Assembly (NCBI RefSeq): GCF_002911695.1
Contig: NZ_PQBS01000005.1
Coordinates: 1 to 64,000, forward strand
Source of the DNA: Gracilimonas amylolytica
GTDB lineage: Bacteria; Bacteroidota; Rhodothermia; Balneolales; Balneolaceae
Direction: 5' to 3'
DNA length: 64,000 nt
This document shows positions 15,141 to 24,148 of the stretch, one piece after another (position 1 is the stretch's first letter; each line of letters begins with the position of its first letter). The notes below the pieces were generated by a model. That model saw nothing but the letters and a program-made list of their open reading frames with translations, was not told where the DNA came from and searched no databases. A program made the translations under genes and the position numbers.

Positions 15141-15866
15141 TTAAACAGCTACCTCCATATGTTCGAGAACAGGATTTTCAACTTTGGTATCCGATTCGAT
15201 CACACCATCGCGTAAGCGAATGATTCTACGGGCATGATCTGCTATTTCCTGCTCATGCGTTACCACGATCAATGTATTCCCCTGTCGGTATAATTCTTCA
15301 AACAGCATCATGATCTCTTCCCCGGTTTTGGTATCAAGGTTACCGGTAGGCTCATCCGCCAGAATAATAGAGGGATTATTAACCAGGGCTCTTGCAATAG
15401 CCACACGCTGACGCTGACCACCGGATAATTCATTTGGCTTGTGATCGATCCTGTCTCCAAGGCCTACTTTGGTCAATACATCTCTGGCGCGTTCTTTACG
15501 GTCAGCTGATTTCATTCCGGAATAGATTAGCGGAAGTTCAGCATTGGCCAGACAGGACGTTCTCGGCAACAAGTTAAATGTCTGAAACACGAAGCCGATC
15601 TCACGATTTCTGACCTCAGCCAGCTCCGCATCATCCATCTTACTTACATTACTTCCATTCAGTATGTAATCGCCGGATGTTGGGGTGTCCAGGCAACCTA
15701 TCATATTCATCAGGGTCGATTTCCCAGATCCCGATGGGCCCATGATAGCTATATATTCGTTTTCAAGAATATCAAAGGTCACACCGGCAAGGGCATGTAC
15801 TTCAGTCTGCCCCATCTGGTAGACTTTTCTTAGATCTGAAATTTGTATGACAGGCTTTTTGGACAT
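15141..15866 (-). CDS. ABC transporter ATPase, MacB/LolD type
   Basis: The 241-residue nucleotide-binding subunit of a mechanotransmission-type ABC exporter. It has Walker [10 protein letters not shown] (43-51), a Q-loop, signature LSGGQ (147-151), Walker B with DEPTGNLD (171-178) and the H-loop in VVTHE. The [13 protein letters not shown] stretch is typical of LolD/MacB ATPases, which power lipoprotein release or efflux through a TolC duct. It is last in a set with the adaptor (12 bases upstream), TolC, and two separate permeases further upstream. The split of ATPase and permease differs from single-chain E. coli MacB. Substrate is not known. Confidence 0.9.
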   Translation of the reverse strand: MSKKPVIQISDLRKVYQMGQTEVHALAGVTFDILENEYIAIMGPSGSGKSTLMNMIGCLDTPTSGDYILNGSNVSKMDDAELAEVRNREIGFVFQTFNLLPRTSCLANAELPLIYSGMKSADRKERARDVLTKVGLGDRIDHKPNELSGGQRQRVAIARALVNNPSIILADEPTGNLDTKTGEEIMMLFEELYRQGNTLIVVTHEQEIADHARRIIRLRDGVIESDTKVENPVLEHMEVAV

Positions 15867-15878
15867 AATCTGATCCTG

Positions 15879-17252
15879 TTAATTATTTATCGTTTTTGAA
15901 TTATTTACTGTAACCTTATCGCCGTTTTGCAACTGATTAGATAGCATGCGGTAACTTCCCGTGACAATTTCTTCACCGGTATTCACTCCGGCCAGTATTT
16001 GTATGTGGGTATTATCACTGATACCGGTTTCAACTTCTTTACGCACCGCTTTTCCATCTTCAACTACAAATACGACCTTTCGGATATCTTCCTGTTCAAT
16101 CATCATGTCATTGTCCTGATCAGAAGCCATGATCATTTCAGCTTCATCACTGTTAGTTTCAGTTGAGTCGGAGTCCAGTGCAAAATCTCTAACGGTCACC
16201 GACTGGATGGGTACAGAAACCACATTTACAGCGGTTTGTGTTTCAATATCAACGGTGGCCGACATACCTGGTCTGAAGTTTGGAACGAACATCTCTTCAG
16301 GATCTTCCGAAGCTTCGGTTCTGACCATTTCTTCAGGACTGCTATCCAGATTGTGAGGGGTTGTAATTCGAACTTTAACCGAGTAATTGGTCACCTGTTC
16401 GTTAGTTCCGCTTCCCGTAATTCTGGCGGAGTTAGCAATTTCTGTTACCACACCTTTGAACATGCGTTCAGGATAGGCATCCACTTCAATACGGGCAGTA
16501 TCAGCAAAATTCACGTTTACGATATCGTTTTCGTTCACTTCAACCAGTACTTCCATTCGATCAAGAAGAGAAACACGCATCATTTCGGTACCTGCCATCT
16601 GAGAGTTTCCTAACACTCGTTCCCCCTCTTCTACGGCAAGACCGGTTATCGTACCATTTTGTGGAGCTCTGATCACCGTTTGTTCCAATTCTTCACGAGC
16701 CTGACGAAGTTGTGCTTCGGCACTTTCGATCTGATATTCAGCTGCTTTCAGACTGGCTTTCTGAGAATCATACTCTGATTTGGTTTGAATGTATTCCATT
16801 TCAGAGATCAGTTCTTTCTCATATAATTGCTTATCTCTTTCGTAGGCCGCCTCAGCTCTAATGAGAGCAGCACGGGTTTGCTCAAGCCGAGCCTGCTGAG
16901 TTAACAGTGCCGCATTCAGGTTATCGATCTGGGCCTGGTAAATATCGGGTTTGATACGAACGAGAAGATCTCCCTGACGCACAAAATCACCTTCCTTTAC
17001 CGCCAGTTCTATGATCTCACCTGATACATCCGGTCTGATGATAACCTCAATTTCGGGCTGAACTTTTCCGGAGGCCGAAACCAGTTGTGTGATCGTTTTA
17101 AGTTTAGCCGTGGCTGTTTCTACTTCTTTACCTTCATTGGTATTTCCAATGACACCGGTGAATCGCAGAGTCAACCCTACCGCAATTACAATACCTAAAA
17201 CACCAAGTATCCAGAAAAGGGGTTTCTTTGCAGATGATCTTTTATTCGACAT
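15879..17252 (-). CDS. Periplasmic adaptor (membrane fusion) protein, MacA/HlyD family
   Basis: A 457-residue protein with an N-terminal membrane anchor (about residues 9-29), a lipoyl/barrel-sandwich half motif (SGKVQPEIEVIIRPDVSG...), a long coiled-coil hairpin (about 105-190), the second lipoyl half (RAPQNGTITGLAVEEGERV), a beta-barrel domain and a membrane-proximal domain. It links the inner-membrane MacB-like permeases to TolC. It is unusual in having an acidic insertion near residues 365-395 (rich in Asp, Glu, Met). The gene is 34 bases after tolC and 12 before the ATPase, so translation is probably coupled. Start ATG 17252 gives the expected short cytoplasmic tail. Confidence 0.9.
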   Translation of the reverse strand: MSNKRSSAKKPLFWILGVLGIVIAVGLTLRFTGVIGNTNEGKEVETATAKLKTITQLVSASGKVQPEIEVIIRPDVSGEIIELAVKEGDFVRQGDLLVRIKPDIYQAQIDNLNAALLTQQARLEQTRAALIRAEAAYERDKQLYEKELISEMEYIQTKSEYDSQKASLKAAEYQIESAEAQLRQAREELEQTVIRAPQNGTITGLAVEEGERVLGNSQMAGTEMMRVSLLDRMEVLVEVNENDIVNVNFADTARIEVDAYPERMFKGVVTEIANSARITGSGTNEQVTNYSVKVRITTPHNLDSSPEEMVRTEASEDPEEMFVPNFRPGMSATVDIETQTAVNVVSVPIQSVTVRDFALDSDSTETNSDEAEMIMASDQDNDMMIEQEDIRKVVFVVEDGKAVRKEVETGISDNTHIQILAGVNTGEEIVTGSYRMLSNQLQNGDKVTVNNSKTINN

Positions 17253-17286
17253 ATGTGTACCTAACCTGTCAGTTCGTGTGCGTTAA

Positions 17287-18669
17287 TTAAAATTCTACGG
17301 TCTCACTACTGAGTTTACCCAGATAATAATCCAGAAGTTTTTCCTGGAAGATGAGATTGTAAATAGCTTGTGTATAGTCAGACTGAGCACTTACATAGTT
17401 GGCCTGAGCCTGACTTAATTCGATCAGCGTGCTCGACCCAACATTATAGCGTTCCTGCTGAGTTTCGAAGGCGCGTTCGCTGGCTTTCAGTGATTTCTCG
17501 GATGCAGATAACTGCTGAACGTAAGAGCTGTAATCGTTATAGGCCTGTGTTACTTCCTGAATAACCTGCAATCTGGAGTTATCAAGATTCAACTCAGCAT
17601 TCTTGAGCTGAACTTTGGTTGACTGAATGCTCGTCATACGGTTCCAGTTCTGGAACAGTGGAATACTTACGGAAAAGCCAAGTGAACGGTTAATACGCTG
17701 ATCAAAGAACTGATCGCTGAACCCAACACTTTCGCCAAGTACTGAGTATTGATCACTATATGAACTTGAGAGTCCAAAGCTGGCGGAAACCGATGGATAT
17801 AAACTTCCTTTGGCTATACTTAGCTGATAATCTAAGGTTCTGATATTAGCAATAGCACTTTTCAGGTCAGAACGGCTAAGTAAAGCCTGATCGATCAGTT
17901 CACTTAGAGAGTAACTTTGCATACTGGCTGATGATACTTCTGCTTCAATTTCCGGGATCTCAAATTCATAATCTCCCAGAGGATCGATCTGAAGCTGACG
18001 GATCAATAATAATTTGTTGAACTTCAGGGTGTTTTCCTGTTGGGTGAGCAATAACTCATCGTTGGCTACCTGAGCCTCTTGATTGTACAGATCAACCGTT
18101 GGTCGGGATCCTACTTCCACCTGAGCCTGAACCTGCTCTAATTGCTTGCGGGAATTTTCAAGATTTTCCTTTCTGATCTCCAGCAGCTCCATGGCTAACA
18201 ATACCTGCAAATAGTTAGAAGCAGTATTAAAGATCACCTGCTCTTTTGCTCTTTGAAAACTTTCTTCTTCAGATATCTTAGACTGCTGACTCGCTCTAAG
18301 TGAATTTATATTCTCAAATCCCCTGAATACCGGAATATTGGCACTCATATTACCTGAGATCGATTTTGAAGTGATATCAACAAATGGGTCAAGGCCTTCA
18401 CTAAAACGATCGGAAATAAACTGCTGACCGGTTCTTCGTGAACCGTTGATACTGCTGTTCACGGACGGAAGAAAATCTGCATATTCACTTTTTACCCTGT
18501 ATTCAGCCAGGTCCAGATTATTCTTAGCCTGCTTTAGCTGATAGTTATTTTCAAGAGCAATATCTATGGCTTCCTGAAGTGTGATGGTGCGCGAGTCTTG
18601 CGCAACGGCGCTGTGGGTAACAAACAGCAGAGCAAATAACAGTAATGATGGTAAAAATCTTTTCATGAT
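17287..18669 (-). CDS. TolC family outer-membrane efflux protein
   Basis: The protein has two repeats of the OEP domain (PF02321), with long heptad-rich helices such as LTQQENTLKFNKLL and the repeat pairs NYQLKQAKNNLDLAEY and RSDLKSAIANIRTLDY. TolC trimers form the outer-membrane channel of tripartite exporters. The frame opens at 18702, but a signal peptide begins best at the ATG at 18669 (MKRFLPSLLLFALLFVTHSAVAQ), giving about 460 residues. It lies directly upstream of the adaptor gene. The 5' region contains a perfect 9-base inverted repeat (18712-18745). Confidence 0.9.
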   Translation of the reverse strand: MMKRFLPSLLLFALLFVTHSAVAQDSRTITLQEAIDIALENNYQLKQAKNNLDLAEYRVKSEYADFLPSVNSSINGSRRTGQQFISDRFSEGLDPFVDITSKSISGNMSANIPVFRGFENINSLRASQQSKISEEESFQRAKEQVIFNTASNYLQVLLAMELLEIRKENLENSRKQLEQVQAQVEVGSRPTVDLYNQEAQVANDELLLTQQENTLKFNKLLLIRQLQIDPLGDYEFEIPEIEAEVSSASMQSYSLSELIDQALLSRSDLKSAIANIRTLDYQLSIAKGSLYPSVSASFGLSSSYSDQYSVLGESVGFSDQFFDQRINRSLGFSVSIPLFQNWNRMTSIQSTKVQLKNAELNLDNSRLQVIQEVTQAYNDYSSYVQQLSASEKSLKASERAFETQQERYNVGSSTLIELSQAQANYVSAQSDYTQAIYNLIFQEKLLDYYLGKLSSETVEF

Positions 18670-18711
18670 TAATATTCGATTTGTGTTGACAGGTTGGTAC
18701 ACGATAATGGA

Positions 18712-18745
18712 CGAAAATAGTTACACTTTAGTTGCCCTATTTTCG
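18712..18745. promoter_or_regulatory. Inverted repeat upstream of tolC
   Basis: CGAAAATAG (18712-18720) and CTATTTTCG (18737-18745) form a perfect 9-base inverted repeat with a 16-base spacer, about 45-75 bases before the tolC start. It may be an operator or an mRNA hairpin. There is no adjacent regulator gene. Confidence 0.4.
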
Positions 18746-18789
18746 AAATTTATATCCTTTTACAGGTGAGAACAGATTTTAACCCCGGA

Positions 18790-19173
18790 TCAATTTCGGT
18801 CAGATGTGTCTTTATGCTTTAATTCAGCAATTTTTTCATCCAGGTAGTCTAAGAGTAAGCTTAGTCCTTTTTTTGCAAGCACCTTTTTGATCTCACGCGA
18901 AATGCCGGAATCAGTTACACTGCTCCCGCTTTGTGTGTTTGATGATAAACCCGAAGAATTCTTGCGGTCTCTGCCCAGGAAAAATCCCAGAAGAACTGAA
19001 GCTCCGACAATTGGAAGCGGATATCTTCGAATTATATTCTTTGGATCCATATTGGATGAAACCCCTTCCCTCACATCGTCGATAGATCTATCCAGATCGG
19101 ACTGAATGTTGGCCAGTTCGGTTTCCAGTTCTTTTTTCTTCTTTTCCAGATTTGACAATTTAGCGTCAGACAT
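18790..19173 (-). CDS. Small coiled-coil membrane protein (hypothetical)
   Basis: I start this at ATG 19173 (MSDAKLSNLEKKKKELETE), which overlaps the stop of the holin-like gene by 8 bases; the longer frame from 19242 adds only basic, low-complexity residues. The 127-residue product has an N-terminal coiled coil, one membrane segment around PLPIVGASVLLGFFLG, and a C-terminal hydrophilic part ending in basic/acidic residues. I recognise no family for sure. Its place after a YqjD-like and a YqjE-like gene suggests a membrane-associated partner, comparable in position to YqjK. Confidence 0.6.
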   Translation of the reverse strand: MSDAKLSNLEKKKKELETELANIQSDLDRSIDDVREGVSSNMDPKNIIRRYPLPIVGASVLLGFFLGRDRKNSSGLSSNTQSGSSVTDSGISREIKKVLAKKGLSLLLDYLDEKIAELKHKDTSDRN

Positions 19174-19585
19174 TATTCTCGGATTCTTTGTTAGAAGTTT
19201 TTTCGGTGAGCATTGCTTTTTCTTCCAATTCCTTTTTCTCAATAGAGGTCAGAAGTTCATCAAGCATCTGATCCTGAATTTTTTTAACGATCGATTTAGG
19301 CTTGGCGATAACCAAAACCAATCCGGCAAGTATGATAGGCGCAGAAACAATGGCAAATCCGGCCCATTCTTCCCCAACCAGATCCCCAATAAAAATGGAC
19401 ATGGCGATCAATGCAAATACCAATCCGAGTGCAAGGATCGTGTATCCGACCAAACTTTGAACCGACCTTCCTACCCAATAGGTGATCTCACCACTGATAT
19501 TCAGAATGGTAAGCTCCATCCTCTTTTCTACATATTCTTTAAGCTCGTGAGTCACGTGCTTGATGCGTTTTCCCAGGTCATCCAT
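19166..19585 (-). CDS. Phage-holin-III-like membrane protein (YqjE-like)
   Basis: A 139-residue protein with an N-terminal amphipathic helix (KRIKHVTHELKEYVEKRMEL), two strong membrane helices (about residues 44-65 and 75-98) and a charged C-terminal tail. This layout matches the holin_3_6/YqjE group (PF07332). Such proteins are common in free-living bacteria and are thought to work at the inner membrane rather than in lysis. It begins 6 bases after the YqjD-like gene and overlaps the next one, so the three are almost certainly co-translated. Confidence 0.65.
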   Translation of the reverse strand: MDDLGKRIKHVTHELKEYVEKRMELTILNISGEITYWVGRSVQSLVGYTILALGLVFALIAMSIFIGDLVGEEWAGFAIVSAPIILAGLVLVIAKPKSIVKKIQDQMLDELLTSIEKKELEEKAMLTEKTSNKESENNV

Positions 19586-19591
19586 GATACC

Positions 19592-19804
19592 TTAATCTTC
19601 AGAAGTGAAAATTTTTGAAACCACAAATCCAACAGCTAACCCTAATACTACAGATTTAATTGGATTACGACGGATCGTATCTTCCGTCCTGTTTTTGATC
19701 TCATCGAGTCTCATCTGAAGCTCTTCATCTTCCAGAATAACCCGTCCCCGTTCAATTGCACTATCTAAGCGTTCATTTAAATTTTGCAGGATCTCTTCGT
19801 TCAT
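19592..19804 (-). CDS. Short YqjD/ElaB-like (DUF883-like) membrane protein
   Basis: A 70-residue protein with a long charged helix (NLNERLDSAIERGRVILED...) followed by a single C-terminal membrane anchor (NPIKSVVLGLAVGFVVSKIF). The order helix, RRNP, membrane anchor is like the tail-anchored YqjD/ElaB family, which binds ribosomes in E. coli. The similarity is by pattern only. It is first of a three-gene cluster located between an ABC permease and tolC. Confidence 0.6.
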   Translation of the reverse strand: MNEEILQNLNERLDSAIERGRVILEDEELQMRLDEIKNRTEDTIRRNPIKSVVLGLAVGFVVSKIFTSED

Positions 19805-19874
19805 ATCATTGCCCTATTTTTTCTTTTAATATAACAAATTGAAACGGATGCTTAAATCGATCAATTGCAAAAAG

Positions 19875-21098
19875 TTATTCATACCGTAAACTTTCTATCG
19901 GATCCAGCTTAGCTGCCTTAAATGCCGGATAAACCCCGAACAAAAGTCCGATGATCAGCATCCCTACAAATCCCCCAACTACCGACCAGATAGGTACTAC
20001 CACTTCGGTCTCGATCCAAACTGCCATCAGGTTCCCGACACCAATCCCAAATATCATACCGATAATACCTCCAAGCTGACAAATGAAGACGGCTTCCATT
20101 AAAAATTGATTGGTTATGGCCCTGCGCGTGGCACCAACAGCTTTCCTGATTCCAATCTCGCGGGTTCTTTCCGATACAGATACCAGCATGATATTCATGA
20201 CCCCGATACCTGCTCCCAGCAAGGTTATAAAACCTATTGCAAAACCCCCAACAAAGAGCGCATAGGTAAACGTATCGAAAGTACCCGCCAGACTTTCATT
20301 GGTTGAAACCTCAAAATCATTATTCTCTCCGGGATTTACCTTTCTGATCACTCGCAAAATACCCGTGATCTCATCAACCGTGCGTTCGATCAAGTCGATC
20401 TCCGGTGCTTTTACCTGAACTGAGATACTGCGATTTTTACCGTACATGTTCATCGCTGTGGTGTATGGGATCAACACAAAGTTGTCAAATGATTGCCCGA
20501 ATATTTGGCCTTTGGCCTTTAAGGTTCCAATGACCTGAAATGGTTTTCCCTTGAACCGGATTTCCTTCCCGATCGGGTACTGGGTATCAAACAAAACATT
20601 GGATACATCTTTACCGATAATTACCACATTCCTGCCATATTGAATGTCATCACTGTTAAAGTTTCTACCCTCATCTATCTCATATGAATTATTATCAAGG
20701 TAATTCTCATTACTCCCTCTTACACCGACATTTGGCTCTGTTTCGTTTTCCATGAAGGAGATCTCAGCTGTGTCAAAATATTCATCAGGACTCATGCCTC
20801 GTCCAAGCTGCATCTGATCTTCAAGTCGCTCTGCAGTTTCAAAGGTAATATCTTTACGGTTGCGCACATCTTCATCCAGAGAACCCATCTGTACAGCTGG
20901 GGTTTTGGTCACGACGATCACATTACTTCCCATGATACTCATCGTGTTCTTGAAGTAATTATCCAACACAGCCACCGCTGTTGTAGAGACGATCACTGAA
21001 AATACACCAATGACCAAAGCCAGTAATGTAAGACCTGAGCGGAGTTTATTGGCTTTGATCGAATCGTAAGCCTGACTAATCGTTTCTTTTATCTGCAT
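19875..21098 (-). CDS. ABC transporter permease, MacB/FtsX type (second)
   Basis: A 407-residue protein with the MacB topology: one N-terminal membrane helix, a periplasmic MacB_PCD domain of about 230 residues, and three C-terminal helices with the FtsX core (RTREIGIRKAVGATRRAI). The end DPIESLRYE is typical of this group. It is one base apart from the previous permease, and the two share similar ends (PIESLRYE and PIESLRFE), so they probably arose by duplication and form a heterodimer with the ATPase at 15141-15866. Substrate is unknown. Confidence 0.9.
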   Translation of the reverse strand: MQIKETISQAYDSIKANKLRSGLTLLALVIGVFSVIVSTTAVAVLDNYFKNTMSIMGSNVIVVTKTPAVQMGSLDEDVRNRKDITFETAERLEDQMQLGRGMSPDEYFDTAEISFMENETEPNVGVRGSNENYLDNNSYEIDEGRNFNSDDIQYGRNVVIIGKDVSNVLFDTQYPIGKEIRFKGKPFQVIGTLKAKGQIFGQSFDNFVLIPYTTAMNMYGKNRSISVQVKAPEIDLIERTVDEITGILRVIRKVNPGENNDFEVSTNESLAGTFDTFTYALFVGGFAIGFITLLGAGIGVMNIMLVSVSERTREIGIRKAVGATRRAITNQFLMEAVFICQLGGIIGMIFGIGVGNLMAVWIETEVVVPIWSVVGGFVGMLIIGLLFGVYPAFKAAKLDPIESLRYE

Positions 21099-21099
21099 A

Positions 21100-22329
21100 T
21101 TATTCGAACCTTAAGGATTCAATTGGGTCTGATTTAGCTGCACGATAGGCCGGGATAAATCCAAATAACACTCCAACAGCCGTACAGATGCTGAATCCGA
21201 GAATTACTACACCAACATTCATGACTGCAACAAAAGCCTGATTGATCAAAATAGTTAATCCACCTGCTAACGCCACACCGATCACACCACCAAGCAAACA
21301 GATGGCTATGGCCTCCATCAGGAACTGAAGCAGGATCTCCCATGATTTAGCCCCCACAGCTTTCCTGATTCCGATCTCTTTGGTTCTTTCCCTGACCGAT
21401 ACGAACATAATATTCATAACCCCGATACCCCCAATCAAAAGGGATAAACCACTTAGAATAAAACCCACTGCATATATACCGGCTTTCATTCCGGCCAGCT
21501 GTTCCTTAAAGGCTTCAGGCTTATTCAAAGAAAAGTCATTATCCTCTGCTGCATCAAGTTGCCGAATTCTTCTCATAATTCCTTCAAGCTCATATTCTCC
21601 CTCCAGCATGGCTTGTTGATCTTCAAATTTGACCCCGATCTGTAAACCGCTTCTTAACCCATATATATTTTGATAGGCTGAGATCGGAATAATGATCCGG
21701 TTGTCCGTATCCTCCAGTCCCATGAACTTGCCTTGCTTTTCAAGTACTCCAACCACAGTAAATCTCTTTCCCCCTAAGCGGATCTGTTTACCTAAGGGAA
21801 CTTCAAGTTCAAATAACGATTCTTTCAGAGTGTTACCGATCACCGCTACATTTGACCCCGTCCTTACCTCCTGATCCACAAACATTCGACCGTCTTCAAT
21901 ATTCAAACCCTGAATTTCAAGGTAATTTGCAGTGGCCCCATTCAATCCTACAGATTCCGCACTTTTTTCTTTGTATCTGACACTTACCCCACGGCTTGCT
22001 GATGCCGCCACATTGGTCGCATATTCACTGTACTCACGGATTTGTTCAATATAATCGAGATCCATTTCTTTCCTGTTTCTGTACTCCCACCACTTGTACT
22101 CACCTCCCATTCCCCAGGGCCACTTCTCTACATACACCACATTTTGCCCTAACATAGACATACTTTTCTCAAAGGTAATGTCCATACCTGTGGTTACGGA
22201 ATCCACCACAGTTACCATGGTGATGCCGATAATGATACACAAAGCTGTGAGCGTGGATCGAATTTTATTCGTTTTGAGAGCCCCATAAGCGATCTTGGCT
22301 CCCTCACTAAAACTATTTAGAAATCTCAT
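21100..22329 (-). CDS. ABC transporter permease, MacB/FtsX type (first)
   Basis: A 409-residue MacB-type permease: N-terminal helix (about residues 22-42), a periplasmic domain containing an aromatic-rich stretch (KWPWGMGGEYKWWEY), then three helices with RTKEIGIRKAVGAKSWEIL. It is the first gene of the minus-strand efflux cluster that continues through 15141. Its start ATG 22329 is divergent from bshB1 at 22467, so the 137 bases between must hold both promoters. No operator was recognised there. Confidence 0.9.
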   Translation of the reverse strand: MRFLNSFSEGAKIAYGALKTNKIRSTLTALCIIIGITMVTVVDSVTTGMDITFEKSMSMLGQNVVYVEKWPWGMGGEYKWWEYRNRKEMDLDYIEQIREYSEYATNVAASASRGVSVRYKEKSAESVGLNGATANYLEIQGLNIEDGRMFVDQEVRTGSNVAVIGNTLKESLFELEVPLGKQIRLGGKRFTVVGVLEKQGKFMGLEDTDNRIIIPISAYQNIYGLRSGLQIGVKFEDQQAMLEGEYELEGIMRRIRQLDAAEDNDFSLNKPEAFKEQLAGMKAGIYAVGFILSGLSLLIGGIGVMNIMFVSVRERTKEIGIRKAVGAKSWEILLQFLMEAIAICLLGGVIGVALAGGLTILINQAFVAVMNVGVVILGFSICTAVGVLFGFIPAYRAAKSDPIESLRFE

Positions 22330-22466
22330 ATATGTTATTCGTGGTTCGTTGTAAGGTTACGGATAAAAAAACAATTCGTTGCACCAAAAAGGTGATTTTT
22401 TATTTACGAACCTCACAACAATATCTGTTATCTTTTTGCCAACCAGAATAAGCAACCTGATCGTTT

Positions 22467-23210
22467 ATGAAATTAGATGTACTTGTTTTCGCCTCACACC
22501 CAGATGATGCTGAACTTGGCTGTGGCGGTACCATAGCTTCGCTCACTAAATCCGGAAAGAAAGTAGGCATTATTGACCTCACAAAGGGTGAAATGGGAAG
22601 CCGGGGTACTGAGTTAACCCGCGCAAAAGAGGCTAAAAAAGCGAATGAGGTTATGGGAGTGAGTTTCAGGGTCAACCTGGACCTGGGAGATTCCCTCCTC
22701 CCTAACACCCGTGAAAATCAGATCAAGATCATTGAACAAGTACGAAAGACCCGGCCGCATATTTGTATTGCAGGGGCTCCTTTCGACCGCCATCCTGACC
22801 ACGGTAAGGGTACCTCGCTGGTACTTGATGCGTTATTTTATTCCGGGTTGAAAAAGATCCCAACTTCTGATGAAGCCGGCACTCCACAAGAACCGTGGCG
22901 ACCATCACATATCCTGCATTACATTCAAGACAGACCGTTTGACCCGGATTTTGTGTATGATATTTCAGAACATTGGGAAACCAAAAAACAGGCAATTCTT
23001 GCATTCAATACACAATTCAATGTGGAAGAACCGGGCAACGAACCGGAAACTTACATTTCATCCGAGAATTATTTTAAACAACTGGAAGCACGTGCCCGAT
23101 ATTTTGGTCACCTTGCCGGTTTTACTCATGGTGAAGCCTTTAAGTATTACCTGTCGCCCACTCCATTACGTTCCATGAATGTCTTTTTTGAGCACGCGCC
23201 AAAGCGTTAA
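22467..23210 (+). CDS. bshB1: Bacillithiol biosynthesis deacetylase BshB1
   Basis: A LmbE-type zinc deacetylase that removes the acetyl group from GlcNAc-malate in bacillithiol synthesis. The metal-binding motif HPDDAELGCGG begins at residue 11, and the second His motif is in FDRHPDHGKG. The stretches LTKGEMGSRGT and SENYFKQLEARARYFG are typical of BshB1 rather than of other LmbE proteins. The length of 247 residues is normal. bshA and bshC are not in this window. A promoter-like sequence TATCTTTT lies about 35 bases upstream of the ATG. Confidence 0.88.
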   Translation: MKLDVLVFASHPDDAELGCGGTIASLTKSGKKVGIIDLTKGEMGSRGTELTRAKEAKKANEVMGVSFRVNLDLGDSLLPNTRENQIKIIEQVRKTRPHICIAGAPFDRHPDHGKGTSLVLDALFYSGLKKIPTSDEAGTPQEPWRPSHILHYIQDRPFDPDFVYDISEHWETKKQAILAFNTQFNVEEPGNEPETYISSENYFKQLEARARYFGHLAGFTHGEAFKYYLSPTPLRSMNVFFEHAPKR

Positions 23211-23284
23211 ATTCTATTCGGTGGAGTAACTTCATACGTTATTCATGCACTATAAACACCTTATGATACTTAAAGAGGTGTCAA

Positions 23285-24148
23285 ATGAAACATCAAAAAC
23301 TACTTACTGTTCTCGTATCAGGAATTGTGATCGTTAGTAGTATTTCTGCATTATTTGGGATCTTTAGCTCAGATGGCCCCGGCAAATTCGTGTATGAATC
23401 TATACGAGGAGAGGCTGTAACTATTTATGGATTCGGCATCTATAAACATATGTCGTTTGAGGTAGCCATTCAGGGGATCGCACAGGATATAATCACCCTA
23501 TTCATCGGAATACCGGCATTAGTGATCAGCTTTTTCTATGCGGTGAAAGGTTCTTTAAAAGCCCAACTGATATTTTCAGGTGCTACATTTTACTTTTTTG
23601 TCTCATACCTGATGTATCAGCTGATGGCCATGTACAATGAATTCTTCCTTTCTTATGTGTTATTGACCGCCTCTGCATTCTTTGTTCTACTGCTCACTTT
23701 ACATTCGTTAAATCTAAAAAAGGTGCAGTACGCCTTTTCAGAAAAAGCAAAAACCTCATTTGGTGGTATATTTTTGATCCTTAACGGAGCTGCCATAACC
23801 CTGCTTTGGCTGAGCATAGTGGTTCCACCTTTGATGGACGGAACTCTCTATCCCGATGGAGTAGAGCATTACACGACGTTGGTAGTTCAGGCCGTTGATC
23901 TCAGCCTTCTGCTTCCGCTATCATTCCTTTTGGGGTACCTGCTCTACAAGCAAAAACCGGAAGGTTATGTTTACGGAAGTGTGTACTTGGTATTTCTCAG
24001 CATTATGATGACGGCCCTGTTATCTAAGATCATCTATATGGGGTTCAATGGGTTTCATATAATACCTGTCATTTTTATCATACCGATTCTTTTGGCATTT
24101 TCCCTAACCGGAGCCTATTTGATGTTGAGAGATTTTAAGGCTCAGTGA
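23285..24148 (+). CDS. Polytopic membrane protein of unknown function
   Basis: A 287-residue hydrophobic protein with roughly seven to eight predicted membrane helices (for example IVIVSSISALFGIFSS, ALVISFFYAV, SLLLPLSFLLGYLL). A short conserved-looking periplasmic loop FSSDGPGKFVYESIRGE follows the first helix. I recognise no family. The 3' end overlaps the 3' end of the GNAT/ATP-grasp gene on the other strand by 14 bases, so the two genes are convergent and share their tails. Confidence 0.7.
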   Translation: MKHQKLLTVLVSGIVIVSSISALFGIFSSDGPGKFVYESIRGEAVTIYGFGIYKHMSFEVAIQGIAQDIITLFIGIPALVISFFYAVKGSLKAQLIFSGATFYFFVSYLMYQLMAMYNEFFLSYVLLTASAFFVLLLTLHSLNLKKVQYAFSEKAKTSFGGIFLILNGAAITLLWLSIVVPPLMDGTLYPDGVEHYTTLVVQAVDLSLLLPLSFLLGYLLYKQKPEGYVYGSVYLVFLSIMMTALLSKIIYMGFNGFHIIPVIFIIPILLAFSLTGAYLMLRDFKAQ

